Shown one piece after another: positions 19,462 through 27,707 of a stretch of DNA of 64,000 nucleotides. The notes below the pieces were generated by a model. The model searched no databases, was not told the origin of the DNA, and saw only the letters and a program-made list of their open reading frames with translations. The position numbers were made by a program, and so were the translations under genes. Positions within the stretch are counted from its first letter, which is position 1. Each line of letters begins with the position of its first letter. The stretch is from positions 1 through 64,000 of the forward strand of contig NZ_KI669454.1 of assembly GCF_000507845.1 (NCBI RefSeq), in the 5' to 3' direction. Origin of the DNA: Helicobacter macacae MIT 99-5501 (lineage in GTDB: Bacteria; Campylobacterota; Campylobacteria; Campylobacterales; Helicobacteraceae).

Positions 19462-19809
19462 CTACTTTTTGGCTAGCTTGTTTACATTTTTGCTTGTTTT
19501 GTCATTGCTAGCACTTGTAGTAAAAGGACAGGAGCAACTACTTTGATGTCCTTTCTCATCTAGTGCTGCGTGCAATGACTCGCCCTTGCGTAGGTTGTAA
19601 AGATACAATTTGTTTTTGTAGCATACAAGCGTCTCGCCTGAAGTGTTAGAGTCTTTAAACGATGCGCTTGTCTGGCAAAACAACTTGTCAGAGGAGATTT
19701 CGCCTGCGATTTCAAACACAGGAAATGCACCTGCGACACTTACGCCCGCGAAACTTACGCCTACCAACCATACAGCAATCGCTGTTACACTTGACTTCCT
19801 TAGCCTCAT
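19462..19809 (-). CDS. Small exported cysteine-containing protein, paralogue of the next gene upstream
   Basis: 115 aa from the ATG at 19809, chosen for AAGGAGAG upstream and a clean signal peptide (AIAVWLVGVSFAGVSVAGA). The mature part carries FC, then CYKNKLYLYNLRKGESL and SCSC, the same order and spacing of Cys, YKxxLYxYNxRK and CxC as in the neighbouring 168-aa protein. Probably periplasmic with disulfides. No family is recognised. Its leader ends in a short hairpin (CTCTAAGGAGAG) that presents the Shine-Dalgarno in or next to the loop. Confidence 0.7.
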   Translation of the reverse strand: MRLRKSSVTAIAVWLVGVSFAGVSVAGAFPVFEIAGEISSDKLFCQTSASFKDSNTSGETLVCYKNKLYLYNLRKGESLHAALDEKGHQSSCSCPFTTSASNDKTSKNVNKLAKK

Positions 19810-19980
19810 AGCTCTCTCCTTAGAGACATTCCGTCTATCTCTTGTATCTGTGAGACAAACACAAGACAAAGCTCCTCAAATGAACGCGGCTTATTGCAAC
19901 AAAATCTGCGAGGGGCGATAAATTGCTACTCTGGCTAATCTCTATACTTACCCAAAGCACAATCACCTTGTGGCTCTTTA

Positions 19981-20006
19981 TGCAGTTTAGCCTCTTGCTT
20001 AGGAGG
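19981..20006 (-). promoter_or_regulatory. Shared upstream element, copy 1
   Basis: On the plus strand: TGCAGTTTAGCCTCTTGCTT then AGGAGG. It sits just past the stop of the 168-aa gene and 172 nt before the start of the 115-aa gene. The CCTC...GAGG arms could form a small hairpin. Confidence 0.55.
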
Positions 20007-20011
20007 AGAGG

Positions 20012-20518
20012 TTATTTTGCTTGAGCTAGCTTAGTGGATTCTAGGCTTTTTGCTTGCTTTTGTGCAGCTTTTTGTGCGGTGCGTGTGTCTTTGTGCGTGT
20101 TGTGTGTGCTTTTGCTAGCTAGCTTTTGTGGCTTTTTGGCTATTTTTTGCTTTTTGGCTTTTGGCTTAGAGTTTGTCTTGCCAAAAAGGCTTATAGCTTT
20201 GACTTTGGCTAGCATATTTCCGCCATTGCACCCACAAGAAATACTCCCAATCTCTGGAATCACAGGGACTAGCTCTTGGCTTTTGCGGGTGTTGTAGGTG
20301 TAGAGATTGCCTTTGTAGCAAGCCACTCTATTGGCGTTGCTTCCTCGCGGTGGATTTCCCTTTTTGCCAACGGCAAATGAGCAAAAATCTGGTCGCTTGC
20401 TTCGCTCTTTTTTTATGTTTAGATTTTGGGATACTTCTAGCAAATCTAATGCGCTAGATTGACTAACGATAAATGACAAAATGATGAATAAAAATAGAGG
20501 GAATTTTTGTAGTTTCAT
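20012..20518 (-). CDS. Exported cysteine-containing protein with basic tail
   Basis: 168 aa. Signal peptide FPLFLFIILSFIVSQSSA, then a domain with DFCSFAVGKKG, ACYKGNLYTYNTRKSQEL and SCGCNGGN. The motif CYKxxLYxYNxRK...CxC is shared with the 115-aa protein downstream, so the two are paralogues. The last 60 residues are Lys/Ala/Gln-rich and probably disordered. AAGGAGAGAG precedes the ATG, in a leader nearly identical over the last 18 nt to that of the paralogue. The function is unknown. Confidence 0.7.
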   Translation of the reverse strand: MKLQKFPLFLFIILSFIVSQSSALDLLEVSQNLNIKKERSKRPDFCSFAVGKKGNPPRGSNANRVACYKGNLYTYNTRKSQELVPVIPEIGSISCGCNGGNMLAKVKAISLFGKTNSKPKAKKQKIAKKPQKLASKSTHNTHKDTRTAQKAAQKQAKSLESTKLAQAK

Positions 20519-20548
20519 AGCTCTCTCCTTAGAGGCAAGTTTTTTATT

Positions 20549-20573
20549 CTCATTATGTATGCTATAATGAGAT
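20549..20573 (-). promoter_or_regulatory. Leader hairpin upstream of the 168-aa exported protein
   Basis: CTCATTAT...ATAATGAG forms an 8-bp stem with a 7-nt loop about 35 nt before the start codon. It could be part of a regulated leader; the -10-like TATAAT on the opposite strand within it may be coincidental. Confidence 0.35.
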
Positions 20574-20676
20574 ATTGCTCTTTTGGCTAGGCTCTCAAAG
20601 TAGTCGTCAAAAGAAGTAAATCATCGCTTCACAGGGCTTTTGCTAGCCTTGCTAAGAGATAATCAAGCGGATTATT

Positions 20677-20707
20677 CTTAAGCAGTTTAGCCTCTTACTT
20701 AAGGAGG
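20677..20707 (-). promoter_or_regulatory. Shared upstream element, copy 2
   Basis: On the plus strand: CTTAAGCAGTTTAGCCTCTT then ACTTAAGGAGG, 159 nt before the start of the 168-aa gene. The two CTTAAG hexamers are self-complementary and can pair to enclose the centre. Confidence 0.55.
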
Positions 20708-20733
20708 TAATTTCTTTATTAGTATTATACGAC

Positions 20734-20747
20734 AAAAAAAAAAAAAA
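20734..20747 (+). repeat. Poly-A tract (A14)
   Basis: Fourteen consecutive A residues shortly after a TATTAT -10-like box. Long A/T runs in Helicobacter promoters can change expression by slippage; which gene would be affected is unclear. Confidence 0.7.
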
Positions 20748-21306
20748 GAATCTTAAAGGGGTAAAAAATGTTAAAAAATTTTTGCCATTTTTTGCAAAAT
20801 TTTATGCAAATTCCCACCTCATCGACATTGCAGAAAATGACAAAATTTATATAGAAAATTCACATATTTTTGATTAGATTTTGGCTTGTTTTTGTGGTGG
20901 TAAAAACTATAAAATATCACAAAAAATTGCCCTAAAAAATGAAAATTTCTACAAAGATATTTTTGTGAAATCAAAGATTTTCTAAATATTTTTTACAAAA
21001 AATCGTATATGTAAATTTTTTAGGCACTTTTTTGATTGTCTGAGTGATTTGCTGAAGTGCAGTTTGGGTGTGGTTTGACTTGCTATCGCAAGTGTTTTCT
21101 TAAAAAATCGTGCGGAAATCTTGGGGATTTTATAGAAAAAATTTGCGGGGAAAATCTCGGGGACAAAATCTTAATTGAAAAATCAACAAATCTCACTTGC
21201 AAGGACAATCACTTGCGTGGGCAAAATCGGCAAAAAGCGTGGATTTTGCACAAATCTTGATTGTGTGGCAGGAGTGCGCCTGCTTGGTGGATTGTAGCGC
21301 AATGGT

Positions 21307-21339
21307 GTGGTGTAGCAGTGGTGTAGCAGTGGTGTAGCA
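21307..21339 (+). repeat. 11-bp tandem repeat, three copies
   Basis: GTGGTGTAGCA is repeated three times head to tail without mismatches in the spacer upstream of the 229-aa outer-membrane-type protein. Confidence 0.8.
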
Positions 21340-21451
21340 AAGTGCGCCCTCTGCGTGGCACAATAGCGCGGTATGCTTTGGGGTGGCATTGTGGCAAAGA
21401 CGTGTTAGATTGCGTGCTTTTGGATAAATTTCTAGCTTATAACTTTCTTGT

Positions 21452-21459
21452 GCTACAAT
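21452..21459 (+). promoter_or_regulatory. -10 box TACAAT ending seven bases before a start codon
   Basis: TGTGCTACAATC is an extended -10 box. With the usual 6-8 nt spacing, transcription would begin at or next to the A of the ATG at 21467, and no Shine-Dalgarno is present, so the mRNA may be leaderless. Confidence 0.5.
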
Positions 21460-21466
21460 CACTGCT

Positions 21467-22156
21467 ATGAGAACGATAGGCACGCTACTTTTTTTGTTGT
21501 TTGGCTTAAGCACGAAGCTAGGGGCGATTCCCTACTGCTATACTCAAGCAGAAGAGCGCAAGCAGTGGGGCGGGACGATAATGCAGGTGCTAGCACTTCA
21601 CGCACTTGTGGGAGGCGACTTTGAGGCACAAAATCCACCAAACAAAGCTAGCCCAAATGACACGACAAGCACCGCGAAAGACTCCACGAAAGAATCTAGG
21701 CTAAATTGGGGGGTTGGCACTTCGCTAGGGCTAAACTATATGAATCCAGACAATGAGAGGGAGTTTGACTATGGGTGGCGTATCCGCTATGCCTATATGC
21801 GCACGCCTAGCTTGGAGAGGGACTCTCACCTTATCGGTGCTTTTGTCTATCTCCACCCCGCGCCAAACCCATATCATCGCTTGCTAGGTGCAGTGCAAAC
21901 ACACAAAGATTGTCAGGGACTGCCCGATGGCTATCCTACGCCATTTTCTTTTTTGCTAGGCACGGGGGCGATACTTAGCTCCAATGCTTATGGGGATACG
22001 CAAGGTGGATATATCGAAGTGGGAGTGGCGTTTATGAAGTGGCTTGCTATAAATGCTGAAGTAGTCTATCGTGTGAGCTTTTATCCACCAAGTGCTAGGG
22101 ATAGGTATTTTGAGCAAATCACTCATAGTCTAAATCTTGTGTTTAATATTTTTTAG
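21467..22156 (+). CDS. Putative outer-membrane protein
   Basis: 229 aa. Signal peptide (TIGTLLFLLFGLSTKLGA), then a beta-rich domain (LNWGVGTSLGLNYMN, then GGYIEVGVAFMKWLAINAEVVYRV) ending in LNLVFNIF with a terminal Phe, as in outer-membrane barrels. Two Cys (YCY and DCQG) may pair. No family is recognised. It is flanked by non-coding regions on both sides and is probably monocistronic. Confidence 0.7.
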   Translation: MRTIGTLLFLLFGLSTKLGAIPYCYTQAEERKQWGGTIMQVLALHALVGGDFEAQNPPNKASPNDTTSTAKDSTKESRLNWGVGTSLGLNYMNPDNEREFDYGWRIRYAYMRTPSLERDSHLIGAFVYLHPAPNPYHRLLGAVQTHKDCQGLPDGYPTPFSFLLGTGAILSSNAYGDTQGGYIEVGVAFMKWLAINAEVVYRVSFYPPSARDRYFEQITHSLNLVFNIF

Positions 22157-22495
22157 AGATTTTGGGGGGTTTGGAAAGTTTTTTGTGGATTTTGAGGGAA
22201 TTTGTGGGGGTGGATTTTGTAGTGGCTTTTGGGGGTTGTGAGGTTTAGCAAAATGATTTTTGGGATTGTTTTGGAGTAAAATTTGGTAGAGGTTTATGAG
22301 GTTTGTTTGGGTAGTTTTTAGATTTTGTAAATGTCGCTTGAAGTGGTTTTTGGGATTGCGTTGGGGCTAGATTTGAGGTTACTTGAATCAAGCAATGTCA
22401 AAGATTCTATAAATCCTGCGATAAAAACGCGCAAAATAGGCTTGATAAATTTTGCTAAATCTGCTTATTGTGTCTTTATTTTGTCATAGGAAGTC
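22157..22495. other. Non-coding, G/T-rich, C-poor spacer
   Basis: Between two convergent genes. The first 235 nt have very few C on the plus strand, as in the 16110-16465 spacer. No gene or clear terminator is seen. Confidence 0.6.
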
Positions 22496-22750
22496 TTAGC
22501 AGCAGCGATTTACGCCACCATTATACCTTGCTTCTAGTGCTTCTTTGAAAAACTCGGCTTGGCTTTTGATTTCGCGCTCGGGGTGCTTTGTGCGCATGTG
22601 CTCGACATATTTGTCATAGCTTGGCATTCCTACTAGCAGGTGGAAAAACCTATCGCTTTTTTTATACCACGCTCGAAGTGTTTCTAGGATTTTGGAGGCT
22701 TTGGTTTGGTATTTGTGTAGTGGGACAGGTGGGTAGAATTTATCTTGCAT
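22496..22750 (-). CDS. YbdD/YjiX family small protein (DUF466)
   Basis: 84 aa with the family's features: WYKKSDRFFHLLVGMPSYDKYVEHMRTKHPE and a C-terminal Arg/Asn/Gly segment ending in Cys-Cys. YbdD-type proteins are encoded directly after CstA-family pyruvate/peptide transporters and are needed for their activity in enterobacteria. That is the arrangement here: cstA ends 111 nt upstream, with a hairpin between them. Confidence 0.88.
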   Translation of the reverse strand: MQDKFYPPVPLHKYQTKASKILETLRAWYKKSDRFFHLLVGMPSYDKYVEHMRTKHPEREIKSQAEFFKEALEARYNGGVNRCC

Positions 22751-22784
22751 TTTGTGTCCTTAGTGAAAGTTTGTGATTTTTGCT

Positions 22785-22815
22785 AGCTAGAATCCGCTTA
22801 GAGCAGATTCTAGCT
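22785..22815 (-). terminator. Hairpin between cstA and the ybdD-like gene
   Basis: Arms AGCTAGAATC (22785-22794) and GATTCTAGCT (22806-22815) pair perfectly around an 11-nt loop. There is no T-run on the minus strand, so it may be an mRNA-processing or attenuation element that sets the ratio of the two products rather than a full terminator. Confidence 0.45.
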
Positions 22816-22861
22816 TTTAAGCGCAAAGGGGCTTTTACTCCCTTTTGTGTCGCTTCACAGA

Positions 22862-25084
22862 TTAGTTGGGTGTCGCGTCATATCGCTTCGCGTCAAAAAA
22901 CGGCTCTTCGCGCAATGGGAATTTTTCTCCCTTGCCTGTGGCTGTGAGGTAGCAGATTTTAATCGCTTGAAATATCACCACAAAGGTTACGCAGATAAAT
23001 AGTGCGCAAAGCACGGCATCGAGTGTGTGATTTCGCGCTATGGTAGTGGCTTTCTCAAGCACTGCTTGCCATTGCTCCAAAGTCTTGCCATCGACTTGTG
23101 CTAGTGCGTCTGCGCCCATTTGCTGAAGATTTGCAATCGCCTCTTTTGCTTTGTCTTGGATAGCGAACTGCTTTTGTGCAGTGGCGATATGGCTAACCGC
23201 ATCGTGCACCCTCTCTCCATTGCTTGGCAGTAGCTTTTGAAATGCGGCATAAAGTGTGGTTAGAAGCACCCAAAATGCAGGGATAATCGTAACCCAGCTG
23301 TATTTTGCCTTGCCCATTTTAAATAGCACCACCGTGCCAAGAAGTAGCGCGATTCCTGCTAGCATTTGGTTGCTTGCACCAAATAGTGGCCAAAGTGTGT
23401 GAATCCCACCCATAGGGTCTATCGCGCCTTGATAGAGTAGGTAGCCCCAGCCTGCCACGCAGATAAGTGAAGCAAGCGTGCCATAGAAAATCGACTTGGT
23501 GTCTTGCATAGGTTTGTAGATATTGCCCAAAATATCTTGGATAAGGAATCTACCTGTGCGAGTGCCCGCATCCACAGCAGTAAGGATAAACAACGCTTCA
23601 AACAAAATCGCAAAGTGATACCAAAACTCCAAATGTCCTCCGCTAAGTTTTTGCATAATGAGTGTAAGCCCTAGCGCGAAAGTAGGCGCACCACCTGTGC
23701 GAGATACCAAAGTCTCCTCGCCTATGCTCCTAGCTGTATCTGCGATAAACGCACCTGCAGCACCGCTATCTAGGAGTGAGGGCGTGAGAGTGAAGCCGCC
23801 ATTTTGCAAGATAGTCTTTAGGCTAGATTCTATGGTAGCGATGTCTGCGCCTAGTGCGGATTTTGCCATAGGGTCTAGGATAGCTAGGGGAGAGTTTACT
23901 GCGAAGTATAGCTCGGGCTCTAGGATACACGCTGCGATTAGTGCCATTATCCCTACTAGAGATTCCATAAGCATAGAGCCATAGCCGATAGGGCGAGAAT
24001 GTGTCTCTTTCTCTAGCATCTTAGGAGTAGTCCCGCTAGAAATGAGCGCGTGAAATCCACTAATCGCACCGCAAGCAATGGTAATGAAAAGGAATGGAAA
24101 AATCGGTCCTGCAAACACAGGTCCTGTCCCATCGATAAATGTGCTAACTTTTGGGATATGTAGCATAGGATTTACTAGCAAAATCCCCGCTGCCATAGCC
24201 ACGATAACACCGATTTTTAGGAATGTGCTTAGATAGTCGCGCGGAGCAAGCAACAGCCACACAGGAAGCACACTAGCGATAAATCCATATCCAATGGTAA
24301 GGAGTGCTAAAGTCGTCTTGCTAAGTTTGAAAAGCTCGTGCCAAGGGTGAGTAGGCACAGAGACAGCCTGTCCATAATATAGTGCCAAAAGCAATAGCAC
24401 AAAGCCTATGATACTCACTTCGCCTACGCGCCCAGGGCGGATATAGCGCATATAGATTCCCATAAAAATCGCGATAGGAATCGTCATAGCAATCGTAAAT
24501 AGCCCCCAAGGAGAATCAGCAAGGGCATTTACCACCACCATAGCCAAAATCGCTACGATGATTAGCATAATGAAAAATATCCCAATCATCGCGATAGAAC
24601 CTGTAACTTTGCCCATCTCTTCTTTGATGATTTCCCCTAGTGAGCGTCCGTTTCTACGCATAGAGATAAACAGCACTGTAAAATCGTGCACCGCTCCACC
24701 TAGCACCACGCCCACAAGTAGCCATATCATAGAGGGGAGATAGCCCATTTGTGCAGCAAGGATAGGTCCTACAAGCGGTCCAGCCCCTGCGATAGCAGCA
24801 AAATGATGCCCAAAAAGCACGACTTTGTTTGTAGGCACAAAGTCTTTGCCGTCATTGTTTATCACCGCAGGTGTGGCGCGAGAATCATTTAGCCCAAACA
24901 CCTTTTGTGCAATAAACTTGCTATAAAAGCGATAGCCTATCGCGTAAATACAAATAGAGGCGACTACGATTTTTGTCGCGCTCACTTCCTCGCCAGCATT
25001 GAGTGCTAGCACGCCAAAATACCAGCCACCCACAAGGGCTGCAAGTAGCCATACAGCGTATTCTGCCAACTTTGTAGCTTTCAT
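22862..25084 (-). CDS. cstA: Carbon starvation protein A family transporter (pyruvate/peptide)
   Basis: 740 aa, very hydrophobic, with many transmembrane helices. CstA-family text is clear: FVPTNKVVLFGHHFAAIAGAGPLVGPILAAQMGYLPS near the start, and AISGFHALISSGTTPK and DAGTRTGRFLIQDILGN further on. CstA-type proteins import pyruvate or peptides in an inner-membrane complex with a YbdD-type partner, encoded just downstream. The ATG has AAGGAGCAGT upstream. A long helix-rich insert (about 610-680) lies before the final membrane helix. Confidence 0.93.
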   Translation of the reverse strand: MKATKLAEYAVWLLAALVGGWYFGVLALNAGEEVSATKIVVASICIYAIGYRFYSKFIAQKVFGLNDSRATPAVINNDGKDFVPTNKVVLFGHHFAAIAGAGPLVGPILAAQMGYLPSMIWLLVGVVLGGAVHDFTVLFISMRRNGRSLGEIIKEEMGKVTGSIAMIGIFFIMLIIVAILAMVVVNALADSPWGLFTIAMTIPIAIFMGIYMRYIRPGRVGEVSIIGFVLLLLALYYGQAVSVPTHPWHELFKLSKTTLALLTIGYGFIASVLPVWLLLAPRDYLSTFLKIGVIVAMAAGILLVNPMLHIPKVSTFIDGTGPVFAGPIFPFLFITIACGAISGFHALISSGTTPKMLEKETHSRPIGYGSMLMESLVGIMALIAACILEPELYFAVNSPLAILDPMAKSALGADIATIESSLKTILQNGGFTLTPSLLDSGAAGAFIADTARSIGEETLVSRTGGAPTFALGLTLIMQKLSGGHLEFWYHFAILFEALFILTAVDAGTRTGRFLIQDILGNIYKPMQDTKSIFYGTLASLICVAGWGYLLYQGAIDPMGGIHTLWPLFGASNQMLAGIALLLGTVVLFKMGKAKYSWVTIIPAFWVLLTTLYAAFQKLLPSNGERVHDAVSHIATAQKQFAIQDKAKEAIANLQQMGADALAQVDGKTLEQWQAVLEKATTIARNHTLDAVLCALFICVTFVVIFQAIKICYLTATGKGEKFPLREEPFFDAKRYDATPN

Positions 25085-25498
25085 ACTGCTCCTTTTTGTT
25101 AAGATTTAAGTGCATTTTAAGTGTAAGATTTTTTGGTAATAATCGTAGAATTTTCTTGTGGATTTGTCGCGCTAAAATGGGCAAATGAAACGATTTGAAA
25201 CATTTTATAAGTATTTTTATGTAAATTATAGATTTTTGTGCTTGTTTGATGAAGTTTTGGTGGATTTTGGGGTTGCTGTGATTTTGAAATATTTTGGGGT
25301 ATTTTTGGGGTTTTTAGAATAGATTTGGAGGGGGAGATTGTTTTGATGGCGTGCCTATCTTTAAGCTGTGTGTGAAATATCTAAAAATCTGCCAAATAGA
25401 GATATTTCACTACAAGTGTGGCAAGTGGGGGCGAACAAATAATAAAAATGCTTGGTTTTAAGTCTTGGCTTTTGTCGCAAAAAATCTTGCTAGATTTG
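25085..25498. other. Intergenic region upstream of cstA
   Basis: It holds the cstA promoter side and a G/T-rich, C-poor part at about 25240-25370. A perfect inverted repeat is present at 25372-25410. The plus-strand frame 25418-25813 is not called (see rejected items). Confidence 0.55.
25372..25410. promoter_or_regulatory. Inverted repeat GTGAAATATCT/AGATATTTCAC
   Basis: Eleven-base perfect arms around a 17-nt loop, each containing GTGAA/TTCAC. It is 89 nt after the stop of the minus-strand 113-aa gene, so it could terminate that gene or act as an operator for cstA, which starts 288 nt away. Confidence 0.4.
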
Positions 25499-25840
25499 CT
25501 AAAACTTCATTATCTGTTCTTTTTTTTGCTTTACGCCTCGCTGTTTTTTGTTGGGGAGCTCTTCTCGGTATTTGCGCAGGATTATGGTGATTTCATATTT
25601 TGGTTTATCGCCACATTTGCCTTTGAGTGCTGCGCTTACTTCGTTTGCGGCGTTTATGGTTTTGTTTTTATACATTGTGCCACCTACTTTGTCTCGTATG
25701 CTATTGCGCGTGCAGATGAATCCTACATATTTGGCAAACTCCTCTATCGCCTCGCTTGTATGCTGTGTGTAGATGACTTGCAGTATCTTTGTCCTAGTGG
25801 GTGTGTGCTTTAGGATATGAAACACTCGAATGCTTTTCAT
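25499..25840 (-). CDS. Hypothetical basic protein (113 aa)
   Basis: Chosen over the overlapping plus-strand frame because the ATG has a near-ideal AAGGAGAATCAA upstream and the protein is balanced and charged rather than a hydrophobic shadow. The first 60 residues look like a compact domain (HTSEAIEEFAKYVGFICTRN) and the C-terminus is Lys-rich. No family is recognised and no operon partner is seen. Confidence 0.5.
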   Translation of the reverse strand: MKSIRVFHILKHTPTRTKILQVIYTQHTSEAIEEFAKYVGFICTRNSIRDKVGGTMYKNKTINAANEVSAALKGKCGDKPKYEITIILRKYREELPNKKQRGVKQKKEQIMKF

Positions 25841-26102
25841 TTGATTCTCCTTGTTTAGATTTAATTTTAGTTTGATTTAGTGATTTGTTCTTAATTTTTT
25901 AGATTTTGGCAAAGTGCGACAAAACGGCACGATAAAACGCTACTATAAACCGAAATATCTGCTAGATTTTGCTGTGAGATTGTAGCATTTTTTTGTAGTA
26001 TTTTGTGATATTTTTGGTTTGTGTTAGTTTATCTATGAAAATCTGCTTACTAGGTTTTGTGCCAAATATTTTGCTTGGGCTTTGGATTTGTTTGCTTTGT
26101 GG

Positions 26103-27626
26103 CTAGTTTGACTTGCGCACAAAAAAACTTTTTTGCTTGGCATAGACTACATTTGCGCCCTCGCCTACTTTGACAAATCGCCGCCTAGTGTAGTCTATGA
26201 AAAAATCCCTCTCGCCTTTGGCACACATTCCTACTAGGATTTCGCCTGCTTTTTGCAAGATAGTCTCTGGCAATGCTTGCTTGCCACAGTGGATAAACAA
26301 ATGTGAAGAGGGAACATCTCTTATGTGTAGCCACATATCATCAGCGCGGGCGTTTTCTAGCAGGGTTTTGTTTTCGCTTTTGTTGCGTCCTATGGAGAGC
26401 TTGAAGCCCTCGATAAAAAGCGTGCGCCCTACTTGAGCGTCTTTTGTCTTGGTTTTTTTTGGTTTTAGGATTTTTAGCGTGTCTAGGTTTTGGGTGGATT
26501 TGACAAAGTCGATTTCTTGGGATACAAAGGCGATTTTGGATTCTAGGTTGCTAGATTCTAGGTGGATATTTTTTGCGCGTTTGGCTAGCTTTTTGGATTC
26601 TCTAAACATTTGGTTTATCGCCTCTTGTGGGGTGGGTGCTTTTGGCAGGGATATGGTGCGCTCATCTGCTGTGTCTAGTGCTAGGGAGGGCAAAATCACT
26701 TCTTTTGTGTATGGTTTTATGCGTGCTATATGCGCTAGGGCGAGGGTGGCATCGGCATTTAGATTTTTCGCGCTCTCTTCTAGCTCATCTGGGCTTTGCA
26801 AGCTATCTAGCTTAGCTTGCAGGGTGTGCTTTTGTTTTGTTAGCTTAGCTAGTAGGGCGGATTTGGCTAGTTGCAGGGATTTTTGAGACTTCTTAGCGTA
26901 GTTTGACAAAAGCATTTCTTTGATAGTTTGGGCAACTTGGGTAGCTTGCGCGCTAAAGTCATCGCCAAAATCTTGGCAATTTGGTTTGGGAGGGTTTGGG
27001 TTGTGCGGCATCGGTGGAAGTGGGGAGTGGATTTTGATAGGGCGAGTGGATTTTAGCGGGGAAATATGGCGCAGTGCCTCAAGCACCACAAAGCGCGAAT
27101 CCAAAATAATCGCGTTTGTGTGCTTGCCGCAAAACTCTAGCTGCAAATACGCCTCCTCACGCTTATAAGCAGAGCGAATGTCTAAATGCAGGCGCAAAAT
27201 CCTATCCTCTCCCACCACCTCGCAGGATAAAATCTCCGCGCCATTTAGCCTTGAGAGGACTATATCAAAGGGGGCGGAGTATTTTTTGGCAGCGATGAGT
27301 GGGGAGGGAGCGATATACGCGCTAGATTCTCCACGAGATAAGTCAATATAGAACACTTCTTTGTAAAAAGGATTTTTGGATTTTGGCAGAGATTCTAGGG
27401 GGTTTAGTGGCTCTTGGGATTCTTGGGTGGATTTTGCTAGCGAGAGTTGGTGGGAATATTGGGCTTGTGGGGCTTGTGTGAGGTTTTTGGTTGCAAGATT
27501 TTGTGATACTCCCAAGTCCCCTACGCACTCTAGCTTTATAGTGCTATCTTGGATACGCTTTGCGTGATATAGCCTAGAAAAGCTAGACATATACGCGCTC
27601 AAAGCCTTTAGCTGGGCTAGATTCAT
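26103..27626 (-). CDS. rqcH: NFACT-family protein, RqcH-like (ribosome quality control)
   Basis: 507 aa. NFACT-N domain at the start (SFDIVLSRLNGAEILS-like text, HTNAIILDSRF), a long coiled-coil middle (about 235-380), and an NFACT-R domain at the end with DDMWLHIRDVPSSHLFIHCG. Bacterial RqcH binds split 50S subunits with stalled peptidyl-tRNA and adds Ala tails. It is transcribed toward the 25841-26102 spacer, with recN upstream in the same direction. The N-terminal domain carries a Ser/Pro/Asn-rich insertion (about 60-85), as seen in other proteins of this genome. Confidence 0.85.
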   Translation of the reverse strand: MNLAQLKALSAYMSSFSRLYHAKRIQDSTIKLECVGDLGVSQNLATKNLTQAPQAQYSHQLSLAKSTQESQEPLNPLESLPKSKNPFYKEVFYIDLSRGESSAYIAPSPLIAAKKYSAPFDIVLSRLNGAEILSCEVVGEDRILRLHLDIRSAYKREEAYLQLEFCGKHTNAIILDSRFVVLEALRHISPLKSTRPIKIHSPLPPMPHNPNPPKPNCQDFGDDFSAQATQVAQTIKEMLLSNYAKKSQKSLQLAKSALLAKLTKQKHTLQAKLDSLQSPDELEESAKNLNADATLALAHIARIKPYTKEVILPSLALDTADERTISLPKAPTPQEAINQMFRESKKLAKRAKNIHLESSNLESKIAFVSQEIDFVKSTQNLDTLKILKPKKTKTKDAQVGRTLFIEGFKLSIGRNKSENKTLLENARADDMWLHIRDVPSSHLFIHCGKQALPETILQKAGEILVGMCAKGERDFFIDYTRRRFVKVGEGANVVYAKQKSFFVRKSN

Positions 27627-27707
27627 ACTTGCTCCGTTTGGGTTTTTGGGATTTTATGATTTTGGGCTAGGCTAGAAGTCTTGGTTTTGGCTAGATTGTG
27701 TAAGGGT

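Larger units (their letters stand above)
20708..21466. other. AT-rich intergenic region with poly-A14 and an 11-bp tandem repeat
   Basis: No gene is supported. It contains a 14-base A run at 20734-20747, a very AT-rich stretch to about 21030, and a GTGGTGTAGCA triplication at 21307-21339. Confidence 0.6.

Noticed and set aside
19643..19921. 92-aa plus-strand frame
   Set aside because: Antisense of the 115-aa exported protein gene and its leader.
21057..21260. 67-aa plus-strand frame
   Set aside because: Composition and lack of initiation signals do not support a gene; it lies in a spacer with repeats.
25418..25813. 131-aa hydrophobic plus-strand frame
   Set aside because: Antisense to the 113-aa minus-strand gene that has an ideal ribosome site; the hydrophobicity looks like a shadow.
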